The notes under the pieces were generated by a model that had not been told where the DNA came from, searched no databases, and worked only from the letters and a program-made list of their open reading frames with translations. Below are positions 10,639 to 20,975 of a stretch of 64,000 bases of DNA, one piece after another (position 1 is the stretch's first letter; the number at the start of each line of letters is the position of its first letter). A program made the translations under genes and the position numbers. The DNA is from Hondaea fermentalgiana. Lineage: Eukaryota; Sar; Bigyra; Thraustochytrida; Thraustochytriidae. The stretch is taken from assembly GCA_014084085.1 (NCBI GenBank), contig NPFB01000104.1, positions 36,825-100,824 of the forward strand. Direction: 5' to 3'.

Positions 10639-11733
10639 CCTTCCCTGCCTGCTGTTGCTGTCCTTTCAAAAGCTCCACGCGCCCGAGCGTCTTCTTATCA
10701 CCTGCTGCTGCACGCCCGCACCCGACGATGGCAGACGCTCGAGCGCTCTCAAGAGTGCGCTCGCTCCGTCTGTCTCTTTCCCCTACCTACGTACGTTGCG
10801 CGTCTCGTTCTTCACTCCGCTGCGCTTGCCTGCAGCGCTCCACGACGCTGCGCGACGCGCGACCTTGCGTGGCGTAGCGTGGCGTCGCGTTGCGCTGCAC
10901 TCCGCTGCGCTGGGCTGTGCTGCGCTGCGCTGCGCTGCCTGTGTTCGCACGCCGCCGCGGACCTGCGAGGTGATCTGCCTGCGCGATTGAGTGTCTTCCT
11001 CTCGCTGATTGACACCGCTGCCGGTTCCTCCTCTTTCTCGTATACTATACTGCGACAAGCCAAATTATTACGAAAGTTGAAGTGAGTCTGACAGTGAATT
11101 TTATGCAGGGACCAGTGGGCAAAGAGACATTGCAAACTCACCGGACCTCCGATTTCTGCCGCAACGCAGCTCCCGTTCGGAACGGAACTTTTGTTGTGGT
11201 CGACGGACGGCACGTCGAGCGCGTACTGACTCGATCGTGCAGGTAGGTCAGTGATCACTTGGGGCAATACTTGCGACACGCGTCTGTTGGCACAGCAGTG
11301 CACAGTACAGCAAAGCACAGCAGAGCAGCTGCAGAGAAGGCACGGACACGCCAAGCAGGTAGGCAGGCAGCCTGGCTGGCTGCCTGGCAGGCGTCCCGGC
11401 ATCCAGGCATCCAGGGAGTATCCAGGTATAACGTAATGTGCTGGTCAAATGGCCAAGGGCAGCCATCAGTGTCAGGGTAGTGGTGGTGTTTTGCACCAGC
11501 CAACACTGCACTGCACTGCGCACGGTACTGCGCGATGCACTGCACTATTATGGATCAAAGGAGAATAACCAGAAAAAGAAAGATAAAGTATCACCCCTCG
11601 CGACCTGAAGTGCGAAAAATCTAGTGCTCAGCTAGCGACTCTGGATTGAGTCTACACGCATGATAGTATCGGCAGCAAAATCGTGCAGAGACAGAAAAAG
11701 AAAAAAAGAAAATAGAAATGATGCTTGTAATTG
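10639..11733. other. Intergenic between poly(A) polymerase 3' end and CFAP97D start
   Basis: Contains TGCGC/TGCAC-type pentamer drift (about 10,860-10,940), scattered GCACT units near 11,510 and an AT-richer stretch before 11,734. It should hold the CFAP97D promoter and the poly(A) polymerase 3' UTR. No gene was seen. Confidence 0.5.
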
Positions 11734-13857
11734 TTACCGAAAGTTCGAAATTCGCGCACGCGTGTTAATGCCCTCGACCTTGGGCAGATCAAAAAAGTTG
11801 TTGCCCGAAATTGTCTTGGCGCGCTTCATCGCCTCCTTGGCCGCTTGCGCTTCCTGACCCTCACGTACACGCTTCCCTAGCAGATCCTGCATGCGCTGCA
11901 CATTGGCACGACGCTCGCCCTCTTCTTCCTCTTCCTTGACCACCTCTGTCTTCACCACGCCGTTCTTGCTACCGTTGGCGGTCTCCATCTTGACCCCATC
12001 GACTTCCTCTTTTACAGCCGCAGCTGCCTCGGCCTTGGCGCCCGCTTCGGCCTCCGTCTCCGCCATTCCCACCTTTGACGAATCCTCGCCATCGCCTTGC
12101 GTCACCTCAGCTACATTGGCGTCAGCAGCAGACCCGTTGGCTTCAAGCAAAGTGCTGCGCAGCCACGCGTTCTCACGCTTCACGCGCGCCATGATTTGCT
12201 GATGCTCCGCCTTCGAGGCTTCTTTGCCATCAGGAAAGAGATCAGGGTCGTCCGGAAGCTGCTTCCACTTGCACAACATCGTCGTAATGTCCATGCCGGG
12301 CTCATGGCCGTCCCACGTTTTGATGAGTCTGATCCATGCCGCTGCTGCCATCGAAAGGTCCACCTTGGGCCCATGTCGGACCGTGTTGATTGGGTGCGGT
12401 TTTAGACCCACGTACCAGTATGAGGCGGGCTCCGCGCCCGAGTCCTTTGAGGTACTCGTCGAATCCTCATTGTCTTTGTCTTTGTCCTTGCCTTCGTCGT
12501 TCTTGTTTTCCTCCTCTTTTTCGTCGTCATTTGCTGTGCCCTTAATCTTCTTGTTCGGATCAAACGGAACGGCGACATCCGCGTGCGAAAACTTTTTAGG
12601 AAACGGATACACATGTTCCATGGCGTGACGGTCGAGCTCCTCGAGGAGCTTGCGTGTGCGTGCCTCAATCCAGCCACTCCAGCGGTTCAGCTGATCATCC
12701 GTTGGCGCCGTCGCCTTGATGACAAAGTACGTCCCAAAACGCACAAAAAACTCTGTCCGACGAAAGACCGGCGCCCATATCGAACCCGTGCCCGCAACGC
12801 CCTTGCTGTCGGGCCCAGGGAGCCGCACGTTCTTGCACAACTTGGCGCCTCGCACAAACTCCTCCGTCATGATTCGCAACGTGTACTTGGACACCGTGTA
12901 TGACGAGTTCATGCACGGATACGCAGGCGTAATAATCGGCATCAGCTCTCCCGGCCGATGCTCCCACTGGTCCGCATTCAGACCATCCACTTCATACGGA
13001 TGACACAGACGAATCTCTGTTGGCCATTGCCACACCTTATAAAGCTCGAAAAACTCCGTCAAAAGCCGGCTTGGCGCAGCCGCCGGGTACACCTGGCACA
13101 CAAAGGCCACCAGGATAGCCCAGTTCACGCCACCCAAGAAACCGATCTTGTTCGAGTACACGCCCCGTTGCTTGGCCCAATAACGCACGCAGCGCAGCAC
13201 CAGCTTGTAAGGCTTTGCCTTGGGTACCAAGTTCGAAATGAGCTCGGTCACGCGCGGACCGTTCAGCGTGATCTGACTCACATCATCCATGCCCACGAGG
13301 ATCTGGTCATCCAATAGGTCCTCAGGCCGCTGTGGAACCCGCGGCCGATTGATCACCGCGCAAAGTACGTCGAGCTCAATGTCGTTCCAAACGACCTCGA
13401 TAATGGGCACGCGCGCGCCTGTCACGGGGTTCACGTACGAGACCTCGGGCCGAGCTCTCAAGAGCTGCACCATGCCGTCCTCTTCCGAAAAAAACTCTTC
13501 GCGCGACAGCGACATTGGAATCGTACAAATTGTATCGATATCGGAACCTCGCGTGTTCACACCCAGACGGTACGAGCCCGACACAAAGACGCGCCCAGCG
13601 AGCTCGCCCTCCTCGAGCTCCACAATTACGTGTTTCTCCTCGAGTTTGTTGAGGACCCAGGCGTTCAGCATGTCGCGAAGGTTCTCTAGCAGCGTGAGGC
13701 GCACCCGCTGCTGCTCCTTGGTTTCGAGCGGTGCTACATCGTCAATAAAGGCCTGCAGCTCCGCAGTGCGCTCTTCGTCCTCCTTTGTTGGTGCCTGCAC
13801 GTCCAGCTCGGCGTACCACGGTATGAACCGGCTCATCACTCCATCGCTCTGCATCAT
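11734..13857 (-). CDS. Poly(A) polymerase (nuclear, canonical PAP family)
   Basis: 707 residues from the second-outermost of two adjacent ATG codons' region (ATG at 13857). The nucleotidyltransferase core is clear: GSYRLGV at about residue 93, the DID metal-binding pair at about 105-107, and the third carboxylate in ELDVLCAV at about 162. The central domain follows (LRCVRYWAKQRGVYSNKIGFLGGVNWA split around residue 220-250) and then the RNA-binding domain (HAMEHVYPFPKKF-like segment, residues about 410-440). It adds adenylate tails to pre-mRNA in the nucleus. The C-terminal tail is charged, Lys/Glu-rich and ends in a basic KRVREG..AMKRAK segment likely to act as a nuclear signal. The length fits the family (550-750). 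It is transcribed divergently from the longin-like gene at 14592 across a 734-bp gap. Confidence 0.93.
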   Translation of the reverse strand: MMQSDGVMSRFIPWYAELDVQAPTKEDEERTAELQAFIDDVAPLETKEQQRVRLTLLENLRDMLNAWVLNKLEEKHVIVELEEGELAGRVFVSGSYRLGVNTRGSDIDTICTIPMSLSREEFFSEEDGMVQLLRARPEVSYVNPVTGARVPIIEVVWNDIELDVLCAVINRPRVPQRPEDLLDDQILVGMDDVSQITLNGPRVTELISNLVPKAKPYKLVLRCVRYWAKQRGVYSNKIGFLGGVNWAILVAFVCQVYPAAAPSRLLTEFFELYKVWQWPTEIRLCHPYEVDGLNADQWEHRPGELMPIITPAYPCMNSSYTVSKYTLRIMTEEFVRGAKLCKNVRLPGPDSKGVAGTGSIWAPVFRRTEFFVRFGTYFVIKATAPTDDQLNRWSGWIEARTRKLLEELDRHAMEHVYPFPKKFSHADVAVPFDPNKKIKGTANDDEKEEENKNDEGKDKDKDNEDSTSTSKDSGAEPASYWYVGLKPHPINTVRHGPKVDLSMAAAAWIRLIKTWDGHEPGMDITTMLCKWKQLPDDPDLFPDGKEASKAEHQQIMARVKRENAWLRSTLLEANGSAADANVAEVTQGDGEDSSKVGMAETEAEAGAKAEAAAAVKEEVDGVKMETANGSKNGVVKTEVVKEEEEEGERRANVQRMQDLLGKRVREGQEAQAAKEAMKRAKTISGNNFFDLPKVEGINTRARISNFR

Positions 13858-14591
13858 CTTGGGAAAGTGGAGAGTGAACTGGAATCCAGCTGAGTGCTAG
13901 TATAGCACAAGCGCTCGCTCGTCCTCGCCAAAGCTTGCAAAAAGTAGAAGCGGCTGCGGAATATCGATTGCTTTAACCAAAGATCCGCAAGTCCGTATGC
14001 GTCACGGTGACCGTCTTTGTCGTCTTTGTCGTCGTCGTCACCACCACCACGCCGTCGCAAAGCTGCGCGGGCGCGCGCGCGCGCTTCGTCTTCTCCCTCG
14101 AGCGTTGTCGCTGCCGCCAGGGCCAGACAGTCGAGCTCTCCCCGTCTTGTTCGAATCTCGCCCGCCGTAGCTGTCTCGCCAAGGTGGACGCGCCGGCCGA
14201 CGCGTCTCCGCTCTCCTGCCCGGCGCGCGCGCGCTCGCCCGCCGCCGCCGCCGCCGCCGACGTCGCCGTGGCAGCGCGAGAACCTCGTTTGCCTCGCTCG
14301 CCTCCCTCGCCTCGCTCTGCCCTTCCTCCGTGGATAAGGAGAGAGCGAGGGATAAAGGCGAAGGAAGAGAGCGCAGAGAAAACAGAGCTTGGTCCTCGAG
14401 CACGAGCCGCCGTTGCAAGCAGCGTCTGCGGCGAGCGCGAGGGTCGCTCGCTGCGCGCCAAAGGAGCCACGAGCACGAGCACCAGAGGCCAAAGAGCACT
14501 GTTTTCGTCGTTGTCATTCTCGTCGTTGCGCTTCCCTTGGAAAGCAGGAGTCGACGTTGAGAACGAACGGAAAGCAACGCGACAAGAGAGA
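13858..14591. promoter_or_regulatory. Divergent intergenic region, PAP / longin-like gene
   Basis: The two flanking start codons face away from each other, so this 734 bp must contain both promoters. It is GC-rich with GTC/GCC trinucleotide drift (about 14,010-14,050 and 14,235-14,265). The open frame that runs through it into the downstream gene encodes Arg/Ser/Ala-rich sequence and is regarded as 5' leader. Confidence 0.5.
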
Positions 14592-16388
14592 ATGCAGCAA
14601 CAAGGCTCGGGACCCGATACTAGGGACGCGCGTCAAGAAGGCCTCGAGTGGGCAATTGTCAGGACACTGGCGAATCGGGAGCACGAGATGCTGACCGGCT
14701 CGCCTCGACTCTTGCGCGACACGGAACAAATCGACAAGGAGATCTTCGACCTTTTGGCACTCAACCTCGGCGCCGCTGCCGTTCACAAAGAAAACGAAAA
14801 CAAGCAAGACGATTCGCGCCCCGTAGAACTTGCTGCTACGCGCCGCGCAGATTGTGCACAAGTCCTCGTCAAGGATGATGTAGTTGTCGTCTTTTGCGCC
14901 GTTAACAATGACTTAACGCTCGCGGTGCGCAGCGCGCTCGCGGCCGATGCACGCTTCCCCGCGCTCCTCAAGGGCGCAGCGCAGGACGCTCGAGACGCAC
15001 TACTTGTTCGTCTTGGCCCACCGTCACGATGGATGAATCACGCGCCATGGATACGTGCAGTTGTCGACCCGCTCGTCTTTGATGTTTTCGTGCCCTTTTT
15101 CCATCCACTTGCACTTCGCGCTCCCCTCACGAATCGCATCTTTTCAATTCTATCAAGAGTTTACGCGGACGTTGTCTTTGATGCGCCAAGCTTTGTCGAT
15201 CTCGAGCACGCGGACGCAAGAACCGACATTGAGGAGGCCATGGACCTCGTCGATCAGCATGTTGAGGCGCACAACGATACCTTTGACGAGGCTGACCTAT
15301 GTCTTGGCGTCGGCTCTCTCGTTCTGGCCAACGGCGCGCTCGTGCATTCTTCACTCTGCGCAGCGGATGTTCACGATGTCTATCGAACCCTTACGATTGA
15401 GGGCGATCTGTTTCATAGGAGTTGTCCAACGCGCCGCGTCATCAATCTGTATGCTGCGGTGGACCGCGATACCGGGGCACGCATACCAACATTTGCAGCG
15501 CAACGTCCTGGTTCAGACTGTGTGCTCGAACCTCGCGTTCTTGCTGTAGTGGCCTTTGAAGGAATGATTCTCGCACGCGTCTTGGTCTCTTTGCAGCCCA
15601 GCGTCTTGGCGCCGTCTGGCCATCTTGACCCGTACGGACTTTGCGCGATGGAAAACGCTCTCTCTGAGATGTTACATGCCGAGGTTTTGCAGCCCTTTGC
15701 TGAGCGTGCGGACGCGGCCATTGCATCTTTGCTCGGTGTGTTGCAGAGAGATCCTGCCGGGGCGATGGCCACCATGATCACCGACACCAGCAAAAAGTTC
15801 CCGACAACCGCTCGAGCGGGCGAGAATTCTGAAGATGGAACGCAGCAGCCAGCTTCGCTTACGCGCCGTGGTCGGGCACACTCGTTTGATGGAGCGGCCA
15901 CCGCAGTCTGGACGCGTTTGACTTCTTCGTTTCGCGGTCGAAAGCGCGCCCGCGCAAGCTCTATGGCGGCGACACCGGTGGCTGCAGAGGCTGCCGACGA
16001 GGCTTTCAACATGGATGTTGCGGAAAGTGACTCATCTGCGGTTCGACAAGAAGTTCTTGACGTCGAGGCAGCCGATTTGCATACCGCCTCAAATGTCGAC
16101 GCGCTCAGGGATCTCTTGCGCTCGCCGCTCGCTCGACGATTCGTGCAGAGTCAGCTTGGAGCTCTCGTGCTTGAAGACGTTGCGGCAAGTCGGTGTAGCG
16201 ACAGCGAGAGTCTCGGCGTGGGACCTCCGGCACGCGAGGTTTTGTTGCGCCCTCCACCGCCTCGCGCGCTCGCTTACAACCCACATTGCATGGAGACGTA
16301 TTTGGAGGAGGTCACGGAGCGGTCTTTTGATGATATTGCCATGCAGTACGGTTTGAGTCCTTTGCCTCAGTCGCGGCAGTGTACATGA
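14592..16388 (+). CDS. Longin-like protein, tentatively CCZ1/INTU/HPS4 (CHiPS) group
   Basis: 598 residues if translation starts at ATG 14592. The frame is open further 5' to 14007, but that part is repeat-like and is treated as leader. The N-terminal 120 residues include a hydrophobic strand pattern (KDDVVVVFCAVNNDL). At about residues 220-310 a segment with LCLGVGSLVLANGALVHSSL, followed by DVYRTL, resembles the 'exposed longin' pattern of CCZ1, Inturned, Fuzzy and HPS4, where a small beta-rich module is followed by helices. Those proteins form Rab-exchange complexes. A linker rich in Ser/Arg/Ala (about 395-470) and a C-terminal region ending near residue 598 have no recognisable motif. Lower-certainty alternatives are another longin-type trafficking protein or an unrelated lineage-specific protein. 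The coding frame itself is well supported by its length and composition. Confidence 0.55.
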   Translation: MQQQGSGPDTRDARQEGLEWAIVRTLANREHEMLTGSPRLLRDTEQIDKEIFDLLALNLGAAAVHKENENKQDDSRPVELAATRRADCAQVLVKDDVVVVFCAVNNDLTLAVRSALAADARFPALLKGAAQDARDALLVRLGPPSRWMNHAPWIRAVVDPLVFDVFVPFFHPLALRAPLTNRIFSILSRVYADVVFDAPSFVDLEHADARTDIEEAMDLVDQHVEAHNDTFDEADLCLGVGSLVLANGALVHSSLCAADVHDVYRTLTIEGDLFHRSCPTRRVINLYAAVDRDTGARIPTFAAQRPGSDCVLEPRVLAVVAFEGMILARVLVSLQPSVLAPSGHLDPYGLCAMENALSEMLHAEVLQPFAERADAAIASLLGVLQRDPAGAMATMITDTSKKFPTTARAGENSEDGTQQPASLTRRGRAHSFDGAATAVWTRLTSSFRGRKRARASSMAATPVAAEAADEAFNMDVAESDSSAVRQEVLDVEAADLHTASNVDALRDLLRSPLARRFVQSQLGALVLEDVAASRCSDSESLGVGPPAREVLLRPPPPRALAYNPHCMETYLEEVTERSFDDIAMQYGLSPLPQSRQCT

Positions 16389-16436
16389 GTACTATCAACA
16401 ACGAAGAATAAATGTGGAACGATCGACTCGAAATCG

Positions 16437-16512
16437 AGACTGTGCGTGGGTACAAGGCATCAAGTCATTCAATCCAAAGTGTCGTCGCGAACGAATCAGA
16501 GACAAGAGGAAG
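16437..16512. repeat. Diverged direct repeat, copy A
   Basis: Shares AGACTGTGCGTGGGTACAA, then GTCGTCGCGAAC(G/A)AAT(C/T)AGAG and AGG with copy B at 16,685-16,768. The middle parts differ in length and sequence. Spacing between the copies is about 249 bp. Confidence 0.65.
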
Positions 16513-16632
16513 TTAATTTGTAAATTTCCAGACAAAAAGCTTTTGCTCACTACGCTTCGCGACAACGAAGCCCCCTTAACTTTGCATTGATCTTCCGGAC
16601 CGTCATGCAAACAATTTTCTTATGCTGTGAAA

Positions 16633-16668
16633 ATGATTTGATTTGATTTGATATGATTTGATTTGATT
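16633..16668. repeat. (GATTT)n pentanucleotide array
   Basis: Seven GATTT units with one GATAT variant, immediately before copy B of the local direct repeat. It is one of the few AT-rich arrays in the window. Confidence 0.9.
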
Positions 16669-16684
16669 ATATAAGTAGACGACA

Positions 16685-16768
16685 AGACTGTGCGCGGGTA
16701 CAAAACCAATATACATACATCGTACCGCGGAAAGCGTCGTCGCGAACAAATTAGAGTACAGGAGGGGG
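16685..16768. repeat. Diverged direct repeat, copy B
   Basis: Second copy of the segment at 16,437-16,512, about 8 bp longer because of changes in the middle. The conserved ends suggest a duplicated non-coding element, not a simple microsatellite. Confidence 0.65.
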
Positions 16769-16822
16769 AAAAAAGGATTTGGTCGAGCTGTGAACCAGCT
16801 CGCTGCCTGTCGCATCAGTCAG

Positions 16823-17674
16823 TTAAAGATATGCGGGTCGATGGCGATGATGTGGGAGAATTGGTGATACAGGTGGAGTCCTCTTCCTGTGCGTCTCGAT
16901 TGTGTGTGCAGGGAACTCGGCGCGCTCAGCGTCTTTGGATTCCTCGTCCTCTGGGTTCGCGGACACGCATGATTCTCCCGAATTTGATCGACTCAGGTCA
17001 TGCGGTCCTGCTGCGGGGTCGACGCTCGCATTCTCCCCGTCCTCGTGTTTGTCCTCTGCGGCGCTGCTGCCGTGAATGTGCTTCAAGTCTGTACTTGCAA
17101 TGTCCTTGGGGCCAAGGATGCTCTCGCTACTGCTGCTGCTACTGCTGACGACGATGGAGTCTTCGGCGTCGGTGCAGTCAAAGGACCCCTCTAGTACCTC
17201 CTCCTCCTCCTCGTCGTCGTCGTCGTCGTCGTCTTCGTCCTCGCCGTCGATACTGAACCAGATAAGGAGGTCCGCGGGCGCAGGCTGGGCGCGAGGTCTC
17301 CTGCGCCTGCTCAAAAGCTGCGACTCGCGCAGCGCGGGCTTGCGCAGGCTCGCTTCTCCGCGCGCGGCCTCCGGCGCCGCCGCCGCGGATGCCNNNNNNN
17401 NNNNNNNNNNNNNNNNNNNNNNNNNNNNNNNNNNNNNNNNNNNNNNNNNNNNNNNNNNNNNNNNNNNNNNNNNNNNNNNNNNNNNNNNNNNNNCTGCGCG
17501 CGCCTGCGCGCGCCCGCGCGCCTTCCCGCCCGCGCCCGCGCTTGCGCGGAGTTCGCCCGCGCGCGCCTCTCCTGCGTCCATGGCGGCGGCTTTGCCGCGC
17601 AGCCGGGCCTCGCGCGCGTCCCAGGCCGGCGGCATCTCCATGCCCATGTTCCCGCCCGCATCCCGCGCCGTCAT
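16823..17674 (-). CDS. Acidic Ser/Asp/Glu-rich protein, interrupted by assembly gap
   Basis: An open frame with ATG at 17674 and stop at 16823, containing 34 unknown residues from the 100-N gap at 17,394-17,493. After the gap the sequence is Ala/Arg-rich, then has a long Asp/Glu run (about ten acidic residues in a row, then EEEEEVLEGSF), a Ser run and a polar tail ending in HHRHRP. No domain is recognised. The non-repetitive C-terminal half, with coherent composition and few alternative reading frames, suggests real coding sequence. The Ala/Arg-rich N-terminal part around the gap is doubtful. The gap length is only nominal, so frame continuity across it is unproven, and an intron could lie there. 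Confidence 0.35.
   Translation of the reverse strand: MTARDAGGNMGMEMPPAWDAREARLRGKAAAMDAGEARAGELRASAGAGGKARGRAQARAXXXXXXXXXXXXXXXXXXXXXXXXXXXXXXXXXXASAAAAPEAARGEASLRKPALRESQLLSRRRRPRAQPAPADLLIWFSIDGEDEDDDDDDDEEEEEVLEGSFDCTDAEDSIVVSSSSSSSESILGPKDIASTDLKHIHGSSAAEDKHEDGENASVDPAAGPHDLSRSNSGESCVSANPEDEESKDAERAEFPAHTIETHRKRTPPVSPILPHHRHRPAYL
17394..17493. other. Assembly gap (100 N)
   Basis: Exactly 100 N characters, a convention for a gap of unknown size. Both flanks are nearly pure G+C (CGCGCG-rich), so the break probably reflects sequencing or assembly failure in a GC-extreme repeat. Confidence 0.98.
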
Positions 17675-17827
17675 CGCATCCACCGCGCCGCTCTCCCTCG
17701 CGCTGCCGCCGCGCTGCCGCTGCCTGCGCTGCTGCTCGCCGCGGGGTCCTCGTCCTTCTCCGCGCCGCGCTCGATGGGGGTCTGCTTCCCCGCCTCCGCG
17801 TCTGACTCGCCTCGACTCGTCCCGTCC

Positions 17828-17905
17828 CGAGTCTTTTTGTCTGTCTGTCTTTTTGTCTGTCTTGTCTGTCTGTCTTTTTGTCTGTGTGTCTGTCTGTCTG
17901 CGCTG
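17828..17905. repeat. (GTCT)n array with T-run interruptions
   Basis: Repeated TTTTTGTCTGTCTGTC blocks, so the array has a higher-order period of about 16-20 bases on top of the GTCT unit. Confidence 0.8.
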
Positions 17906-18664
17906 TTATGGCGATGGATCGACCCGTCGGTCTGCTTGTTTCCGGCCGCCAGTTCCGCTAGGCCCTGCTAGAGCCCCGCTAGAGGCGGGTCTGGACTCGC
18001 CGCCGGGTTTGCGCCCGTGGCGGTCGGAAAACACCGGTTCTGATCTGCGCCGCGTGAAATCCCGCGTCCCAGCCAGGCACCCAGCCAGCCGCAGAGCGCG
18101 CGCCGCTCTGCTGCTGCAGCTGGCTGCAGCTGCTGCGCGCGCGACGCCGAGGCGGACACCGCGAGTGCGGGGCGAGCGGCTGCGGCGCGGCCGGCGGCGG
18201 GGCGCGGTCGGCTAGAGGCGCGCGCGTACCTCCGGGAGAGATGGATGCACAACCTGCCTCGGCTTGTCTTTGGGTCGAGGGACTGCGCGAGAGAACGGAA
18301 CGCGAAGGAGAACGCGGCTGGCCGGCGCCCGCGAGCGAGGGCTCGGCCGCTGCAACAGCTGCGCTCTGCGAGGCGCGGCGAGCGAGCTCTCGCTGGCCTG
18401 CCCGTCGCAGAGGCCGCCGTCTGCAGCCGAAGATTTGCAGGCAGCGAGCGACGAGGTCCCGGGAGGGAGTGGGACGGGAGACGCCGCCGCCGCCGAGGAG
18501 ATTGATGGAAAGGCTGGCCTGGGTTTTCGCTGTTTCTCTCCTTGCTGGCTTGCGGCACGCGCCGGCGGGCAGGTCGCCGGTCCGCGGGAAGGAGGGGCCG
18601 TGCGAGGGACCGAGAGAACCGACCGCGCGGCAGCGCAGAGGAGAGTCCGGCTGCAGCTGCGTAT

Positions 18665-18726
18665 CAGTCAGTCAGTCAGTCAGGCAGGCAGGCAGGCAGG
18701 CAGGCAGGCATGCAGGCAGGCAGGCA
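18665..18726. repeat. (GTCA)n followed by (GGCA)n
   Basis: Four GTCA units switch into about eleven GGCA units with a single TGCA variant. It is a compound microsatellite. Confidence 0.88.
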
Positions 18727-20795
18727 GTCTAGCGCAGACGGGCAGTCGGTCAGTCCCCGTGTTGACCCTGAAGTAGGCTAGGCGGTCGGTCTCACACAGG
18801 CGTTCCCGTTCCCGCCCGAGAACGGCGGCCCGCCGAGGAAGGTGGTGTGCACCCAGCGAGGCGCGCTGCTGCTGCTGTATACAGACAGCACAAGCAGCAC
18901 CAAGCTGCCGTCGAGAGCGCCTACCGCGTTCGTCAGCGTGCCTCGCTCCGATCGAGGGGCGCGATCTTGGGTCTGTTCGCGGACTCACGCGTTGGGCCGC
19001 CACGGAGGCGTCGTCTTTGCGCTCTGCGTCAGAGCCAGAGCCAGAGCCAGAGCCAGGCTGCTGAGCCAGAGCCCGAACGGGGCGCGAGGATGGGTCTTGC
19101 GGTTTGGGGAGGAATGGAAGGCCTCGCCGCGCCTCGCCTCGCCTGGCTTCGTCTCCCCGGGGAGAGCGCGCGGCTCGGGCGACGTGCGAGCGCCGCAAGG
19201 AGGGGGAGGTTCGCGGACGTGGCCTAGGCTTGCGCGACGGGCGACAGGGGCGCCGGTGAAGGGTGGGTGGATGTATGGATGTATGGATGGGTCAATGAGG
19301 GTTTGTTTTGTCAGACTCTGCTTTCTTGCTTCTGCGCGCTGCTCCTTTTTTCCAGTTGTCACGGTCCATGTAACCAACCACTTGCTCGCTGTTGCTTGCT
19401 TCTTTTTTGCTCCCTTCGTTTCCGCCTCTGCAATGGATGGCGACCCACCAGCCGCCAGAGCAACCAAAGCAGGCGCAAGAAAGCACAAGCAGCCAGCCGG
19501 CCTTGCGAGGCGCGCAGGTAGGTAGGCATATCCATTCAACCCTGAGGAGCGCAGCGACGGCCGCGAGCTTTGCCTGGCTCGCTCGCTCGCCCGCGAGCTT
19601 CGAGTTTCATCCTTTCGGGGGTCACCGCCGCGGCCTTCTTTCACGCCGTCAATCGAGTCTCTCCCGGGTCATGTCTTCTTTCTGTCCTTCTTTCTCTCCT
19701 TTTTTCTTGTGCGCTCGTGCAACCCGATACCTCCAATTGCGCACAGCTCGCGCAGCTGCGCCGGAGCAGCGGCAGATGCAGCGCAGCGCCTGCAGGCTGC
19801 AGCCAGAAACGGCGCGGCGAGCTTTAGCGAAGCCTGCGAGGGCGAAAGATGCGTCGCGCGGCAGCACAGGCAGGCTGGCAGCCGTGGCCGCTCTCGCGCC
19901 GTCCGCAGCGAGCGCGGCGCTTGTCGGTTGGACGTAAGGCCCTCTGCTAGGACAGCCCTACTTGGACAGGGTTTCCCGCCCCACCTGCAGGCGGGCGTGC
20001 AGTGAGGGGCATCTCAAGTTCGCGCGCCGTGCCTGGCGGCCACCGTCTCGTCATCATCTCGTGCGATTACACAACGAGCAACACGCACTCTCGTACATTA
20101 CAGGCGTGGCGAAAAGGTGGATGGATGGATGCATGGATGGTGGATGCATCGATTGACGGATGTCCATGGTTGTGCGAAGCTTGAAGGCCGTGCAGGCACG
20201 GCAGACACCAAAGGCGAAGCGGAGAGGACATGGTGGTAAAGGAGGGGGCACGTTGTCAATCTTGGCGATTTTCGGGCGCTGTCTGTCTGCCTTCAATCTT
20301 GAAATGCCCTTGAATACAAGAGAGAGGGGGAGCGAGAGAGAGAGGCTAGGAGTAACAGAAAAAGAAAACTCCTAAGGGCAGCTTGGATTCTTGCAAACTC
20401 GATCAAATCGCTACGGTTCGATTAGTAGGGCAGACAGACACGAAGTAACCTCCAGCTATTTGCATTGTGAGGTTCGACAATTTACTTGCGAGCTCCCAAC
20501 GTGCAAGCTTGCAACTCGAGTTTTAGTGAAATACAGCGCATTGGAGTTTCAAAATGAATCAGCTGCGCGTTTTCTCAAGTCAACATCTTCTTGGTCTAGC
20601 CTCGCCGTCGTTCTTTCGGTTTCGACAACCAAAATCTGTGAATCAAAGGGTTGAAAAAAGTGCAAGGAAGATCCGAGAGACTCTCTTTCTCTTTATCGTC
20701 ATCGCCATCGTCACCATCACCGTCGTCTTCGGTTGTCTCTGTCAAAGAACACAGGCGTGACCACATCTCTAGTGGCCAATCTCGATGGTAGCGAG

Positions 20796-20818
20796 ATCTG
20801 TCTGTCTGTCTGTCTGTT
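20796..20818. repeat. (CTGT)n array
   Basis: About five CTGT units, some 160 bp upstream of the first phosphatase start codon. Confidence 0.8.
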
Positions 20819-20888
20819 TCTTTTCCCGTCTTTTTCCACTGCTGCCTCCTTCGATTACTATACCTTGGGCCAAAGCCGCCGGCCGACC

Positions 20889-20932
20889 AAAGCAAAGCAA
20901 AGCAAAGCAAAGCAAAGCAAAGCAAAGCAAAT
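20889..20932. repeat. (AAAGC)n pentanucleotide array in the leader of the phosphatase gene
   Basis: Nearly nine perfect AAAGC units ending 43 bp before the ATG at 20,976. It is likely transcribed as part of the 5' UTR, where all units lack ATG. Confidence 0.9.
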
Positions 20933-20975
20933 CCTGAGCCTTGAGCATCTATAATCTCCGACGCGCAGCCCGAGC

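Larger units (their letters stand above)
16389..16822. other. Intergenic, convergent genes; AT-richer
   Basis: 434 bp between the longin-like gene and the acidic ORF. It contains a GATTT array and two diverged copies of an 80-bp segment, described separately. Both flanking genes should terminate here. Confidence 0.5.
17675..20975. other. 3.3 kb intergenic, repeat-rich; no supported gene
   Basis: GC-rich low-complexity DNA with GTCT, GTCA/GGCA, GAGCCA, ATGG and AAAGC arrays. Composition drops towards the right end. A 68-codon ATG frame at 20,554 with a C-terminal hydrophobic stretch was considered and not called. The last few hundred bases should include the promoter of the phosphatase gene at 20,976. 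Confidence 0.5.

Noticed and set aside
20400..20490. GGTTCGA motifs suggestive of a tRNA B box
   Set aside because: Bases around both GGTTCGA occurrences do not complete the B-box consensus and no cloverleaf stems could be paired.
20554..20760. 68-codon ATG frame with C-terminal hydrophobic stretch
   Set aside because: The hydrophobic part comes from a TCATCGCC/ACCATC repeat. It is too short and has no context.
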